From NCBI GenBank assembly GCA_003024785.1, contig PUQB01000033.1, positions 883,670 to 947,669 on the forward strand: a stretch of 64,000 nucleotides of DNA, given 5' to 3'. Each line of letters opens with the position of its first letter. Position 1 is the first letter of the stretch. Origin of the DNA: Selaginella tamariscina. Taxonomy: Eukaryota; Streptophyta; Lycopodiopsida; Selaginellales; Selaginellaceae. The position numbers and the translations under genes were made by a program. The notes below the pieces were generated by a model, which saw nothing but the letters and a program-made list of their open reading frames with translations, was not told where the DNA came from and searched no databases. This document shows, one piece after another, positions 21,671 through 33,064 of this stretch.

Positions 21671-22727
21671 TTATGTCTTATATAGTTTATTATCTATATT
21701 ATCACATTTACAATTTCCTTGAATACTAATCGTATTATTTAACGTATTTCTCTGTTGTACTCTGTGAAGAACATCACGTGTCCACGATGAGAGGTGTGTG
21801 GTATTTAAACCAATTGTCCTGTCTTTGAAGAAGAGGAAGCACTTCAGTGTCTCAGTAGTTGGATATGGGCAATCTGGACCGTCAGGATCTCTCCACGTTC
21901 CCTCGTGGTTTAACTCTGTCCAATCAGCTAACCAGCTGTAGATATATTGCCCTATTCCTGCATACTCCAGCCATCCCTGTAACGACAAAGGTGTGTGCGT
22001 GTGCGTGTGCGTGTGAGTGCGTGCATTCGGGTGTGTTATATATATGCATGAGATATATGGAAATCATTCGTACCAGGGATTGTATATATCTACCTTTTCT
22101 TCTGTGGATATGTTTATATCTATATGTGCATCTATATACATATATTTAATTATATTTAACTATCTACGTATATATACGTCACATACACACACGTACCTTG
22201 GGGAAAAGCTCCATTATACTTCCCCCTTTGGGCATGAGCATTGCATTTGTAATTTGTGCTCCGTGTGAAGTTAGTAAACGTCAGTCCTGCTCATAACCTC
22301 CGCCTAAACACGATAAGAATCCATGTTCATAATCTGTTATAGACAGGTGTGTGTGTGTGGCGATAATGATATATTGAACTCATCATCATCACTCATATAC
22401 ATATGCGTGTGTATGTGTAATAAGCTCACTTAATGAAAATAATATATACGAGAGTACCTGCTCGCAGAAGCTGAGGTCGCTAATCTGTACAACTTGAACC
22501 TTGCACCCTTTAACAAGGTTACACTGTTCCGTAACCGTGTTAACCACGCCGGTTAAGTTATTAAATTCCCTTGCTCCCGACCGTGCAAGGATAGTTATAT
22601 CTAATCTGCCTTCTTTGTTATTTGAAAAGAACGATTTCGCAGTTACCCCACAAAACTTATTTACTTTGCACCTCACTATGTCGAAGAGTTCATTCATCCT
22701 TTTAAGTAAACACTTGCAAGTATTACA

Positions 22728-22759
<32 letters not shown>

Positions 22760-24048
22760 CACATATACCTTTTCCTTGACATGCTACCAAGGCCTCTACG
22801 ATTTACAAGTGCATCTTCAAAAACATACAGGGTGACCATCATAGTTCATTGTTTCAGGTTGAAGACGAGTACCAAGTGTAGCATGCAATATGTTGGATAT
22901 CCAGTCTCCCATCTTGGGTACAACTTCTCCCCAATGGTAAAGTATAATCCTGGTATATATGCATATATGCTTGTCAACACCCACACACCCACAACACACA
23001 CACCTGTTTGGGACACTGCATCCATTAGCTGCTCTCCATGCAGCGAAGGGGACGAGGGCTGACATACTATGCCACGGATTTACATAATCCCAGTAATTAT
23101 CGGATATGAATGTAAGTCCTGGTAAATATATTGCGCCTTCCGGTAAATAATCTTTCCAAGCAAACCCATAGCTGTTCATAGTTCCATTTGTAGTATGGTT
23201 CCCTTGTAAACACAACAATAGCCTGCCTTTGGAAAACTCCGAAGGAAACCTGCCTTAAACAAGCATGAATATCTAATACACACACGTACGTGTGTGTGTG
23301 TGGCTCTTACCTGAACTCTTCGGGCCCTCCTTCACGTTTGTTCTCTGGTAAGCTGCTCATGAACCATGTCGGGCCATTCCGAGACAAGCCGGACTCCTTG
23401 AGATCTTTCAGCTTCATCATCTGGACCGTCTGTTTGAGTCGATTACCCAGCATTTCTATCTTCTCCTTGAGAGTTTCTACCTCATTACTGTTGGTGTCCT
23501 TGTAAGTATCTTCATTCACTACCCGTTTGAGACACTCTGTTTGTGTCCTGTTGAGCTCGGCTGTCTCGGACTCATGTCGGTCTTCGTAAAAGCGGGTGAT
23601 GGATCTCCAGGAACCTGTGAGAAGGCCCGACCTGTGCATCTCTATAGCAAAGAACTGGAGAGGTATGAACAATACCAAGATGAAGAGTAGATACATCACG
23701 GGTCTGTCCGCCTTCTTCCCCAGATTTCCTTTCATATGTAACCGCTCCTCCATTGCCCTCTAGCAGACAAATATGTAAATCTTGCAAAATATAAAAATTA
23801 AACTTGGAAATTGTGGTAAACTGTTCATGGAGATTTATATGTAAAATGTATGAAGATTGGGACGTGTCGAAGAAGAAATTAACGTAATCGTGCAGTAATG
23901 AATGTGAGAGTATTGTGGCATGATATATTAAATGGGAACGTGCGGGGACGGGATTCGAGAGAGAAATGCGGGGAAATTGGGACAGGATCTGGAAATGGCA
24001 TACCTTGAGTCGCGTCCAACATTGCTCATCGACAACGCCCACGTCCAT
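21671..24048 (-). CDS. GT61-family glycosyltransferase (DUF563), type II membrane protein
   Basis: GT61 enzymes add xylose or arabinose to N-glycans, xylan or other cell-wall glycans in the Golgi. The acceptor cannot be assigned here. Exons on the minus strand: 24004-24048, 23311-23759, 23004-23249, 22769-22949, 22458-22698, 22197-22303 and 21671-21976. A short cytosolic N-terminus is followed by one membrane anchor (YLLFILVLFIPLQFFAI), a charged stem with coiled-coil character, and then the catalytic domain: YLPGLTFISDNYWDYVNPWH, ILYHWGEVVPKMGDW, ITILARSGAREFNNL, and the GT61 hallmark HGAQITNAM followed by PKGGSIMELFPKGWLEYAGIG. The C-terminus is Asn/Asp-rich. Two one-base homopolymer shifts interrupt it: an extra base in A5 (plus strand 22819-22823) and a missing base at AAA (22276-22278). 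Correct phase resumes on both sides. It lies tail-to-tail with VPS25, only about 70 bases apart. Confidence 0.88.
23275..23300. repeat. CA/TG palindrome around CGTACG
   Basis: ACACACACGTACGTGTGTGT is a perfect palindrome in the second GT61 intron, another case of mirrored CA and TG runs. Confidence 0.85.
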
Positions 24049-24059
24049 TTCTTCCTGCT

Positions 24060-26140
24060 AGGGCTTTTGACTATTTGATAGTGTTTCACATATTCTTTTC
24101 CCTAGTCAAAATAAGCATATATTAAATTAAATTATTTATATTCTATATTGATTTATATTTCAAATTTTAAATATAGGATCTTTTTTTTTAATTTAAATAA
24201 ATTAACGAAGATATTCAAAACTTAAATACTTAGTACCTTAATGGTTTATTAATAAATTAGAACACAGAATATATGTGTGTGTGTGTGTGTGGATGTATAT
24301 TATATGTATTATCTGCGTACAAACGCACACACACTGAGATGTTTGATGTGCATTCCCTTATCTTATATATAAATACTCTTATTAAACTTAAACACAGAGT
24401 ATACTTATAAATTAAAATATAAATGAAAACACAAATAATTTTAAAGTTACATTACCATTTAAAATTTTAATTACAAATGTAAAAATTTAGAAATAATTAA
24501 AATGAAATAAAGTCTATTTTTAAAAATATCATAAGTAAATCTCAAAACAATAATGAAATATTTAATAAATCAAAAGCAAATATTAATAAATGCCACTATT
24601 TTAAAAATAGATATATAATATTGTGTATATTTGTTTGATTCAAATTAATTAAAATTTTAAGATATATTCCAATTTTAATATTGAAATATATGAAGTTTTT
24701 TCAAATTTAATTTGACATTATAAATTTTTATAAATTTCTAAAGATATATAAGTAAATGTCTTAAATTTCAGGGGTATATTTGTTTTAAAAACTTAAAATT
24801 GAATTGTCCCAAAAATTGAATTTATTTAAATTATTTAATTCATAATGAACGTTATAACATTAAACTTTACCATTATTTACTTAATAACTATAACCCTTAG
24901 ATGATTTTAAAAGTCATAGAGAAACAAGGCTATATTTCACATTTTATGGGCACAAAAGATAAAAGAATTGTGTTTAATTTAAAATATTATGATTATTTTA
25001 AGGTGAATATAATTATTGTGTCATGTGTCAAGGGCACATAAATGAATTGTGTTCTTTTATTAAATAGGAAAAGAATGCAAAAAAATATTATAATTATTAT
25101 AATAATGTAAATTTTATGAACATGATTAATTATATAATAAAGACATGTGAAACTAAAATGTATAAAAGTACAAGTATAAGAACTTATAAGGTTTTAATGT
25201 TGAATGGTAGAGGTATTTTCATCTTTAGTGTTGTTTAAATTATTCATAAGAATTGTTATTCCTTATTATGTACTAGTATTTTGAATTGACACTGACATGT
25301 GTATATAAAATGCAAGTATTTATATTAAATACGTTAATTATCACGACAACTTATACTTAACATGTAAGTATATTCCAACTTCAATATTAGTTTTAAACTA
25401 AGTCTATATAGAATCTATGTAGGCTTAAAACATCTTATTCACAAAACTAATTTTTAACTTAATTTTATTCATGAGATTTAGTAAGTTTCACTTAGGGATT
25501 TAATTATACATTATATGTACCATTTAAATCAGAAAATTTAGTAAGATAATTTTCAAATTATGACCATTAAGATTTCTTAAACTCAACCACTTTGCTGTGT
25601 AATTTTGTGAAAGATTAATGAATATTTATGCATGTTGTAACTGAGATGGGCATGATAAATGAAAATGGAAATATAAAATAAATTATTAATTAATATTTAA
25701 ATTTTAATTATAAATTAATTATTTAATAATATATAGTTTAATTATTAATTAATTAATTAATTAATTCTTGATTAACCTTACTTAGTAAAGAATATTCCTA
25801 AAATATCTTAAAATATTCGTATTATTCTTTAATGTAAAAATATTTTATAATAATTAAAAAATATTATCAAACATAATTATAAATGAAATCATTTCCTTAT
25901 CAACCTGTCAATCTATTTATGATTACTTTCTCCTCAACTATACAAATAATTTTTACCAAACAGATTAATCAAATCACTTGGTCAATATCTTTATATTATT
26001 GCCACCACCTAACACTTTTATGAATGCAGTTAGGAGTTGCTATCTTTGTTAATATATAATTTATAATAAAAACATAAATGCATAGAGGCTTATTTAAAAA
26101 ATAAAGTTTCTTAATAATAATATTGTAGAGTGCCTGGTTA
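24060..26140. other. AT-rich intergenic region
   Basis: About 2 kb of strongly AT-rich DNA (TTAATTAATTAATTAA near 25740-25765, a short TG run near 24275). No coding potential, RNA gene or repeat family recognised. Confidence 0.65.
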
Positions 26141-26142
26141 CT

Positions 26143-26970
26143 TTATTTTAATTTATTAAACTCAAAATCACGAGAAAGAAAAGTGTCAGGATATGTTTTA
26201 TATGGTGGATATTGTTCACAAAAATTTTCAAGATTCTTTTTTTTTAGGCACATATCCAAGTACTTCACTAGCTCATCCATGGTATTAATATCAGAATATG
26301 GGTCAAAAGTGATTGAACAGATACAAGCAATATTTTGATTGAGCATAGCCTTTTGAGGAGAGTCATCTACCACTAAGATATCATTATCCTTAACTGATTG
26401 ATCTTCCATTAAAGCCCAATTAATCTTTCATTCTTAAAAAATTATGGCTTGCTTTCCTTTCTTACATTATAGAACTCGAAAGATTTATAACATATTTGCT
26501 GATTAAAAATCCAATCTTTATGAATCACCTTTTCTGCAACACTATAATGCTTGTTAAGCAAATTCAGTAGTGATGTCATATTGAGAAACTGCATGCATGA
26601 CCAAATCCCCACAAGTGCACTCATCTCCTTAAGCTTTTGAAATAGATGGTCCAACCCTGAACAAAAATAATATTATGTCGAAATTTACCATAACAATGAA
26701 TGAAATTTCCTTATTTGATTTTTTTTTCCCTGTCCTCAAGCCTTTGTCGATGAAGCAAACACCATTGACATCCAATAACACAATATGACCATGGGTAACA
26801 AAGGGTAACATTGCCTTTTGAATGTTTTGCAACTTACTTATTTGGTCCCTGTCACATTTATCTTTTGACGATATATTATTGCCAATCCCTTTATCATTTA
26901 CTTGTACATCATCCTTATAAGATTCATATATTGCAAGCACTGGAAAAAGTGATTTAGGAACTGAAGGCAA
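26143..26970 (-). pseudogene. FCP1/NIF-type HAD phosphatase domain, decayed
   Basis: Three minus-strand pieces line up as one FCP1/NLI-interacting-factor-like phosphatase domain. 26760-26783 encodes HIVLLDVNGV, where functional members have a DLDGT-type DxDxT nucleophile motif. 26442-26654 encodes HLFQKLKEMSALVGIW and later WIFNQQICYKSFEFYNV. 26143-26409 encodes DILVVDDSPQKAMLNQN, the conserved C-terminal acidic motif, and CEQYPPYKTYPDTF. The second Asp of the DxD is Asn here, so the product should be inactive as a phosphatase even without the frame breaks. The piece at 26629-26700 looks like an intron or frameshifted junction. It appears to be the C-terminal part of the larger relic extending to about 30290. 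Confidence 0.6.
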
Positions 26971-27390
26971 TAAAATGGTGATGCAGAAACTGAAGTGTTT
27001 CCCATAGTAAGGATGTTTTGAGCTGCATTATTATCCATTTCCTACATGAACTCTGTCATTCTGACATGTGACATAAGTAATTTTTGCCATACCTCATGCC
27101 ACTATTAAAAATCCATGTTCTCAATTGTTTTATTACATCTGTAAAATGATAACTAACTTGCCTTATAATTATTAAGGTATATTATTACTTTGTTAATGTG
27201 TGACCCATGTTTAAACTAAAAGCTTCTTTAATCCTTAAGAATTTATTTTCTATATAAATATAAACAAATATACAAAAATGTCTTATGTTACACTCATTTA
27301 CAACTATTTATCACTCTATTAACACATTATCAATTCTTCTTTGTTGTTACCTTCTGAGTGAGGCTAAGAAGGTTTTAGCCATTTGAAAGA

Positions 27391-28773
27391 TCATTCGACA
27401 TCTTTCATTTCTTTTGTTAATGTTTCTATGGTCAATTGAGTAATTGAATATTCTGTACTTCTTGAGATAACTTCCGATGTAATATATAGTTTAAGATTAG
27501 TCTCAGACTCCAACATTGAACCGGATTCCTTCTCAGAGCTATCACACTTCTTGAGAGGGAACTTTCCTAAAATACTCCTATATGGGTTTGTTAGGGTAGT
27601 TAAGTTGAGAACCTCCTTGTTCACTTGTTCAAGTTCTTGACCATGGTCTTATCCTTTTCAACAGCAAAGACACATGTATCCCGAAGGTAACACTCCTTCA
27701 AGACGGATCCCCTAGTGCAGTAAGCAAAAACCCATGTATCACTATGAGGACCCCTTATTAAGTTGATGATGCTCCGTGCAACTTGACTTGTAATGTTTGG
27801 ATAACGTACATTATCGAATATGTCTCTCTCAGCTATCGGTGTATTGGATGGAGGTTTAGGCATGTTAAAGTGAAAATAGATGCCTATCCAGTTGTTTGAA
27901 AATTTGAAATTGTTTGGTGCATTCCTGACAACCAAGTGAACAACCGTATCAATACACTTGGGATTAATATCGTTCATGTAAAATCTAGTCTAGTGATGTC
28001 TATTTTTCTTGGCAAAGATGAAGACGAAGGTATTGGTGACATAAGCAAAAATCAAGAAATAAATACCTAAAAATGTAGGTATCAGGTAAGTGCAAAAATT
28101 AAATAATAAATACCTTCTCTGTACATGCTTGCATGGCTAAGCTTTTCCACCAAATCTTCTAACGCCTTATTTGAAGAAGGATTTTTTGACACCCACTGAT
28201 CCATCACGAACATTTGAAACGGTTTCTGCAAACAGTGATGTTACCCCATAAAATCTTCAAATTAAACAACAAACATCTGTAGGGCTTGTCATGATTCATA
28301 GCATCCTCTTTTATAAAGTTCAAATCAGTTCTCTGTTGCTGAAGTATTGGCATAAGAGAAAGCATCATTACGATGTTTTCCTTTTTGGCGTTGGCATGCA
28401 ATAGATTCTTGGCCAAATCTTTCGATTAGTTCACCCATTGGACAAGCATATCATCGTCTAGCACATGCAAATATTTGCTGACCTCCTCATATGCTAAAGT
28501 TGAGGTCCAACCTAGTTTATGGTAGTGTATTCCCAACCACTCCTTGAAATGTCTGATTGTTTTCAGCTTCATTGCCTTGAGATGAAAAGAAGAGGTGGGG
28601 TTGTTGTTGTTAATTTGTAATTTGCCATAAGCCACCAAATCAGCTAACACATCCATTGTTGTTTTATTTAGAGGCTTCAACCATGTGAACTTCAAGTCGT
28701 TGTTTACATTCTTCGCAACTTGAACAAACTTAGCCTTGGGAGTCTTATTAGGTTTCCTTACAGACTTTTCCAA
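27391..28773 (-). pseudogene. Central part of the relic: DNA-methyltransferase-like segment
   Basis: Reading the minus strand, 28426-28773 gives a basic N-terminal piece (KPNKTPKAKFVQVAKNV), helical FKEWLGIHYHKLGW, and DDDMLVQWVN. 28204-28416 gives DLNFIKEDAMNHDKPYRCLL. 27621-27977 gives WIGIYFHFNMPKPPSNTP and then WVFAYCTRGSVLKEC followed by VFAVEKDKTMVKNL. The last segment resembles the SAM-binding motif of DNA adenine/cytosine-N4 methyltransferases (an aromatic-x-GxGS..E strand followed by an acidic strand), with the glycines partly lost. 27391-27624 is a Ser/Thr-rich tail. Pieces are separated by stops and shifts. The methyltransferase call is a weak-similarity inference. Confidence 0.4.
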
Positions 28774-28779
28774 GGACTC

Positions 28780-30292
28780 AAATTCACCTGTCTACTTTTT
28801 CCCCACCTATTTGGCGAAGACCTTGTCCTTGGGGCAAGACATTAAGAAGGATGTTTCTTTCCTGCCCACCTAGGCAAAATTAATTTCTTCCTCTCTGCAT
28901 ATGGAATAATTAATAGATTAATATGTTGGCGAGATAAATCCCACCAAAACAATTTCCTTACTCAGTATTCTGCACTTTGTTCTCTCTCTGTAGTAGCTCT
29001 TTGTGGCCGCCTAAGAGTTTCCCACATGGATCACGTGTGTTTAAACTTCTCCCATATTTTGCTGTTGTAATGGTTGGTGTCAGCAGCGTCCCACTTCGTC
29101 AATAGCTTATGGTACTGCTTGATTGTGAAATTCGGCTTAGTTAAAAACGCCAATCTTTTTGTCAGCTTCTTATGGGTATGCTCAAAAATTTTCATTACCA
29201 TCGTTCCCTTATTGTGTTTATCGATGAGTCGTTAGGCTACTGTTATCTTGTGTTGACAGTTAATAATGTAGTACCTTATTGATTTTTTACCCTCCATCTA
29301 AATCTTCATGATTTGCTCTAGTGTTGTCACTCACACTATCTTAGTGCTTTTTACTTTCATAATATGGCTACAAAACGGCATTATGTGGAACGGTGTAAGA
29401 ATTGTCATCCTTCATCTTCTCCATGAGCTCAGCTACACATTCATAATTGAGTGGCCTATAATTGAAGTTGGGGTTAACACTCCAATACTTAACTTTACAC
29501 TCGTAAATTTTATCATTCAACATCATTTCCTAGTGGTTTATCATAGCATGGGATGTCATTGGTGCAGTTGACAGAACGATAGATGATTTTTTTTACTATC
29601 AAAATCAACATGTGTGACCTGATTGCAGTTGTTCTAGTGTTCTTGGCACACTCTTTCAGCTTTCAAAGATTCCAAAGCAAATTGAACGTGATCTGTAAAG
29701 AACTTGGAATCGAATCACCCTCTCAATCTTCTTAATAATATCATTGTGTTCTTCTTTAATAAGAGTTGGGATTCATTTGTGAATATTCTGTATTATGAAG
29801 CAATATTTACTGCGAATACACCTACTCGATAGGTATTAAGATTCTTGAAATAAATATTTAGCCAGATCCCCTTCATATATGGGCTTTTGTTTAGTTAAAG
29901 AAAAAATCCATGGTCGACACATGAACGTCGTAATTCATAAGCCGATAAAACCACCCAAGGTCGTATATGGCCTTCTCGAATCCGAGAACATAACATTGGA
30001 TAGAACAAAGTATATATTTTGAGCATCGTCCAATCCCGGTTTGTAGCCTGCCCTCATGTGCTTGACTAGTGAATTTACTTTTCATTGTTTTGCTTGTCCA
30101 TGTGATGTGACAGAGGTTAATTTGACAGCAACCATGGTTGATTTAATGCACTTCTTATTTATTTTTAAATATGACCAAATTAATTCTAGAATCCCCTTGC
30201 CCATCTCATCTTCTCCTCTTGTTTTTATTGTCACTTTAATTCCACATTTGAATATAAAAATGATAAGTTCTTCAAGCACATGTCAAGTATAG
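28780..30292 (-). pseudogene. N-terminal part of the relic: ParB-like segment
   Basis: Minus-strand fragments in order: 30082-30279 (ILELIWSYLKINKKC), about 29900-30060 (GLDDAQNIYFVLSNVMFSDS in one frame), about 29409-29457 (PLNYECVAELMEKMK), about 29234-29276 (RYYIINCQHKITVA), then HKKLTKRLAFLTKPNFTIKQ and YHKLLTKWDAADTNHYN near 29080-29190. The pairing of a short positional strand, a VAELMEKM-type helix and a YIINxQH motif resembles ParB/Srx-type nuclease folds (cf. DGHHR). Stops and shifts are frequent. The long open frame on the opposite strand at 29308-29571 is antisense to this. Similarity is weak and function is not claimed. Confidence 0.35.
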
Positions 30293-30544
30293 CATATTTT
30301 GTTTTAATTCTTACCCAGAATTTAATGACGACCTAGAATTTAGTGACGACTCTATAAAAACACACAAACACTTTTATAAACTCGAATATACAAATACACT
30401 ATTAAAACTTTATAGGGTCTATACATATTTTTCTCTAAAGTGTTCAGACTAATTAGATGGCGAGGAATTATAATATACAGAAAACATGTACTTATATATA
30501 TTAATACACTAGTACATTCACATACACCCTTCTTCATCTTATAT

Positions 30545-31019
30545 AGAAGTGGGCAAGATTAAGTGTCCAAAGCTCACATTTGTGATAGTGTAAAAAACGC
30601 ATTTCATTCAATTCTAAAACCACCACAAATGTGAGCTTTGGATACTAGTTTTATGCTAGCTTTTACTCAAAATATTATAATAAGATTATAGAAGTAAATA
30701 AAAGGAAATAAAGAACTTATATATACTAATACACATGTACATTCACATAGAGGGTGGCGGGATTAATCTCGCTATCCTTTTTTATCTCATAAAAAAGTGG
30801 GCGGGATTAATCTTGTTCATTATTTTAGGAGGCAGGGAAGGGGTGGTGGCATTAATCTTGCCACCACTTCTTTGCCTCCTAGATTTGTGTGTGTGAGAGA
30901 GAGAGATATAGAAATTATAATATACAAATAAACATGTACATATAAATATATGTGTGTGTGGGAGATATAGGTAAAGGGGTTGTGAGTGGTAGGGTTGGGT
31001 ACAGAATTAATCCTGCCCA
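30545..31019. repeat. Dispersed GGATTAATC-type repeat block
   Basis: Five degenerate units of the form GTGGGCGGGATTAATCTTG (near 30550, 30752, 30798, 30845 and 30995) are scattered in AT-rich DNA with CA/GA microsatellites. The palindromic core is ATTAAT. No coding potential. Confidence 0.45.
30566..30642. repeat. Perfect 19-bp inverted repeat with 39-base loop
   Basis: Arms at 30566-30584 (TCCAAAGCTCACATTTGTG) and 30624-30642 are exact reverse complements. This could be a short MITE end pair or a transcribed hairpin. No target duplication was confirmed. Confidence 0.75.
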
Positions 31020-31769
31020 CTAAGCATGGAAGAATCTGGCTTGTAATAACTTGTTCACTTCTTCTTTAACTTTCACAAAAAATGTTGGGTTCATAGGTAT
31101 TACATGTGGTAGTAATTCTATCTTGTGAGTACAAACTGTTGGTGGAACTCCCTTGAGATCTTTGTAACTCCAAGCAAAGACATTAGCATTTTGACATAGT
31201 ACATCCTTTCAATATTTTGGTTCGAGGTCGATTACTATTCGTACTTTATGTGGTCCATAATCACTTGTTTTAATTTCTACTTTTTCAATCCTCTCATTAC
31301 TCGTAATTTTCAATTTCTATTGGGTTTGTGATATTTGTGCTCTGTTTTAAATTGTAGTTGTTGTTGTGTGGGTTGTTTGAACTTGTCTGTAATCCACTAT
31401 TGTTGATTATTGGTGATCGTAATTTTGTGTTGAAGCACATCCACCTTGTCTTTCTATGTCATTTGATATAAATCAGCTTGTGCTATTTCTATAAGTTCCA
31501 GGTTGCTATCAAATATGACTCTTTCTTCTTCCGTACTCAGACTGTAATGCCAATTGTAATCTTCCATTTATAAGGGTCGGGTTGGTCGCTCAATTTGCTT
31601 CTTTTGTTGTGCTTTAATAACTACTTGTCCATGCTTGTACAATACCATTTTGACATTTTCCCAATTATGTCGTACTTTGGCATCTTATAGATAGGGTCTT
31701 CCTAATATCCATACATATGGATTTGATTATACCAACAAGTCGTACTTTCCTTTTGTCAACCATTCGTAC
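31020..31769 (-). mobile_element. Old Ty3/gypsy element, left fragment (RT N-terminus and end of protease)
   Basis: Minus-strand translation gives the protease C-terminal motif near 31650-31720 (a GRPYL.DAKVRHNWEN reading), a linker (MEDYNWHYSLSTEEERVIF near 31565-31510), and the RT N-terminus near 31030-31200 (NVFAWSYKDLKGVPPTVC, then KIELLPHVIPMN and VKEEVNKLLQARFF). The element stops at about 31020, just before the RT catalytic core, where unrelated sequence starts. Its protease is interrupted at 31769 by the 9.5-kb insertion. Many stops show it is old. Confidence 0.75.
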
Positions 31770-32549
31770 TGTTAAAGGTAAATATTAAGAGCATAGGACA
31801 TCCTATTGTAGAGAGAATAAGGGTAGGAAGTTCTGTAGTAAGCATGGAAGGAAAGGCTGTGAAGGAGGAAAATCCTTACCGAGAGGAAAAGGTGCGTAAG
31901 GAAAAAGAAGGAAAGGCTGTGAAGGAGGAAAATCCTTACCGAGAGGAAAAGGTGCGTAAGAAAAAGGAAGGAAAGGCTGTGAAGGAGGAAAATCCTTACC
32001 GAGAGGAAAAGGTGAGTAAGGAAAAGGAAGGAAAGGTTGTGAAGGAGTAAAATCCTTACCGAGAGGAAAAGGAAAAGGAAAAGGAAAAGGAAATCTCGTA
32101 AAGGAAAAGGATGACGTGGCGAGAGGAAGGGTAGTTAAGAGTAGTTAGGGCAGAGGAGAAGGGGTCTCCAGAAGGGTCTCAACAGGAAGTTCTAACAGGA
32201 GAAGGGTCTCCATTTGAAGTTTTAGCAGGAGATAAAGGTTCTCTACACTTTGTCTTTTGTATTCATGTTAGTAATGAAAGGTGCATATTAGAGAATCTTG
32301 TGTGTGTGTATGCTTACTCTCAATGAATGGATCTAACAAGGCAATAGCCAAAATCCGTTCTTACCCTTGACTTTGGAGACTAGTCATAGTGGCACTGGAG
32401 AAGTTTGATAATATATACAGATATATTGAGAGTTGAGAAAGGAAAGGGTGTAGCCTTTCCGGCACGTTGTATGAAAGGTTTCCTATCTGCGTGAAGGAAA
32501 CAGGTTAAATAGGAAAAGGTGAGGCAGAGAGCCCTTTTCCTGTTTAACA
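31770..32549 (+). repeat. 5' LTR of element A
   Basis: 780 bases, TG...CA ends. Contains four 60-bp tandem units (see separate entry), an AAGGAA-rich stretch and a (TA) stretch near 32410. The same sequence returns at 40504-41286 and, inverted, at 33936-34701 and 37905-38663. Confidence 0.95.
31846..32085 (+). repeat. 60-bp LTR minisatellite with an open frame
   Basis: Four tandem copies of a unit containing GGAAGGAAAGGCTGTGAAGG and AATCCTTACCGAGAGGAAAA. The unit length is divisible by three and repeats a KEGKAVKEENPYREEKVRK peptide. It is present in all four LTRs of this family (for example 40581-40820). Most likely regulatory or packaging sequence, not a gene. Confidence 0.85.
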
Positions 32550-32683
32550 ATTGGTGACCATGGAGGGATTTCGCCATTGCAGTGTTAGCATTCATTGAGA
32601 AGAAGAGCTTAAAATGATAGAATTCTCATTCTGAAAAAAGGCTCGGAAGGTGTAGAGCCAGATGTGTAAAGGAGAAGGAATGA

Positions 32684-33064
32684 ATGGAACCGTGGAGGAA
32701 CCATCGTCCTGATCCAGCCTTAGCTGATCAGAGGAACCAAAGGCAGGCCAATAGAGTGGCTGCCCAACAGCAACCTGAAACTGACGAAAATAGACGTCAA
32801 AATATCCTTGGCAAGATAGTAGAAGATATTGCAGAAACAATACAGAAATCTGAGGCTGATCCAGAGAATTGGAGGCAGTATCAAACAACTGGTTTAGAGG
32901 AAACAGTGAGAGGAGGAGTGCCTGTTCATATACCGAGATTGCAAGGAGAAGGATCTCCTGAGAACTCCCGAAGAGGAAGGGAGGAAGGTGTAAGAGGAAA
33001 TACACCAGAGCAAAGGATTATTACAAATATGGCACTTTTCCCGGGAATGTTTGGGGTACGGTGA
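32684..33064 (+). CDS. Element A gag, N-terminal part
   Basis: A 126-residue frame starting MEPWRNHRPDPALADQ, rich in Gln, Glu and Arg, with helix-forming NILGKIVEDIAETIQKSE. It ends near NMALFPGMFGVR, where coding shifts to the frame of the next entry (the same DNA reads FPGNVWGTVMYPTFSAG there). The same switch exists in the inverted sister copy, so it was present in the family before the two insertions. In the sister copy this part also has a CAG-to-TAG stop. Confidence 0.7.
   Translation: MEPWRNHRPDPALADQRNQRQANRVAAQQQPETDENRRQNILGKIVEDIAETIQKSEADPENWRQYQTTGLEETVRGGVPVHIPRLQGEGSPENSRRGREEGVRGNTPEQRIITNMALFPGMFGVR

Noticed and set aside
22389-22457. Continuation of the GT61 exon to 22389
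   Set aside because: The frame runs past a good donor (GTACTC after CEQ) into intronic CA repeats. Ending the exon at 22458 restores phase with the HGAQITN exon.
21671-24048. SUN-domain or other nuclear-envelope protein
   Set aside because: The single membrane anchor plus coiled stem suggested this at first, but HGAQITNAM and PKGGSIMELFP identify GT61.
29308-29571. 87-residue plus-strand frame with hydrophobic segments
   Set aside because: Antisense to the ParB-like relic, whose minus-strand reading shows a more protein-like pattern.
31844-32050. 68-residue open frame MEGKAVKEENPYREE repeated in LTRs (also 40579-40785)
   Set aside because: Not a gene on its own. It is the 60-bp LTR minisatellite and is reported as a repeat.
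31846-32085. CRISPR-like regular repeats
   Set aside because: Units are contiguous with no unique spacers, inside plant LTRs.
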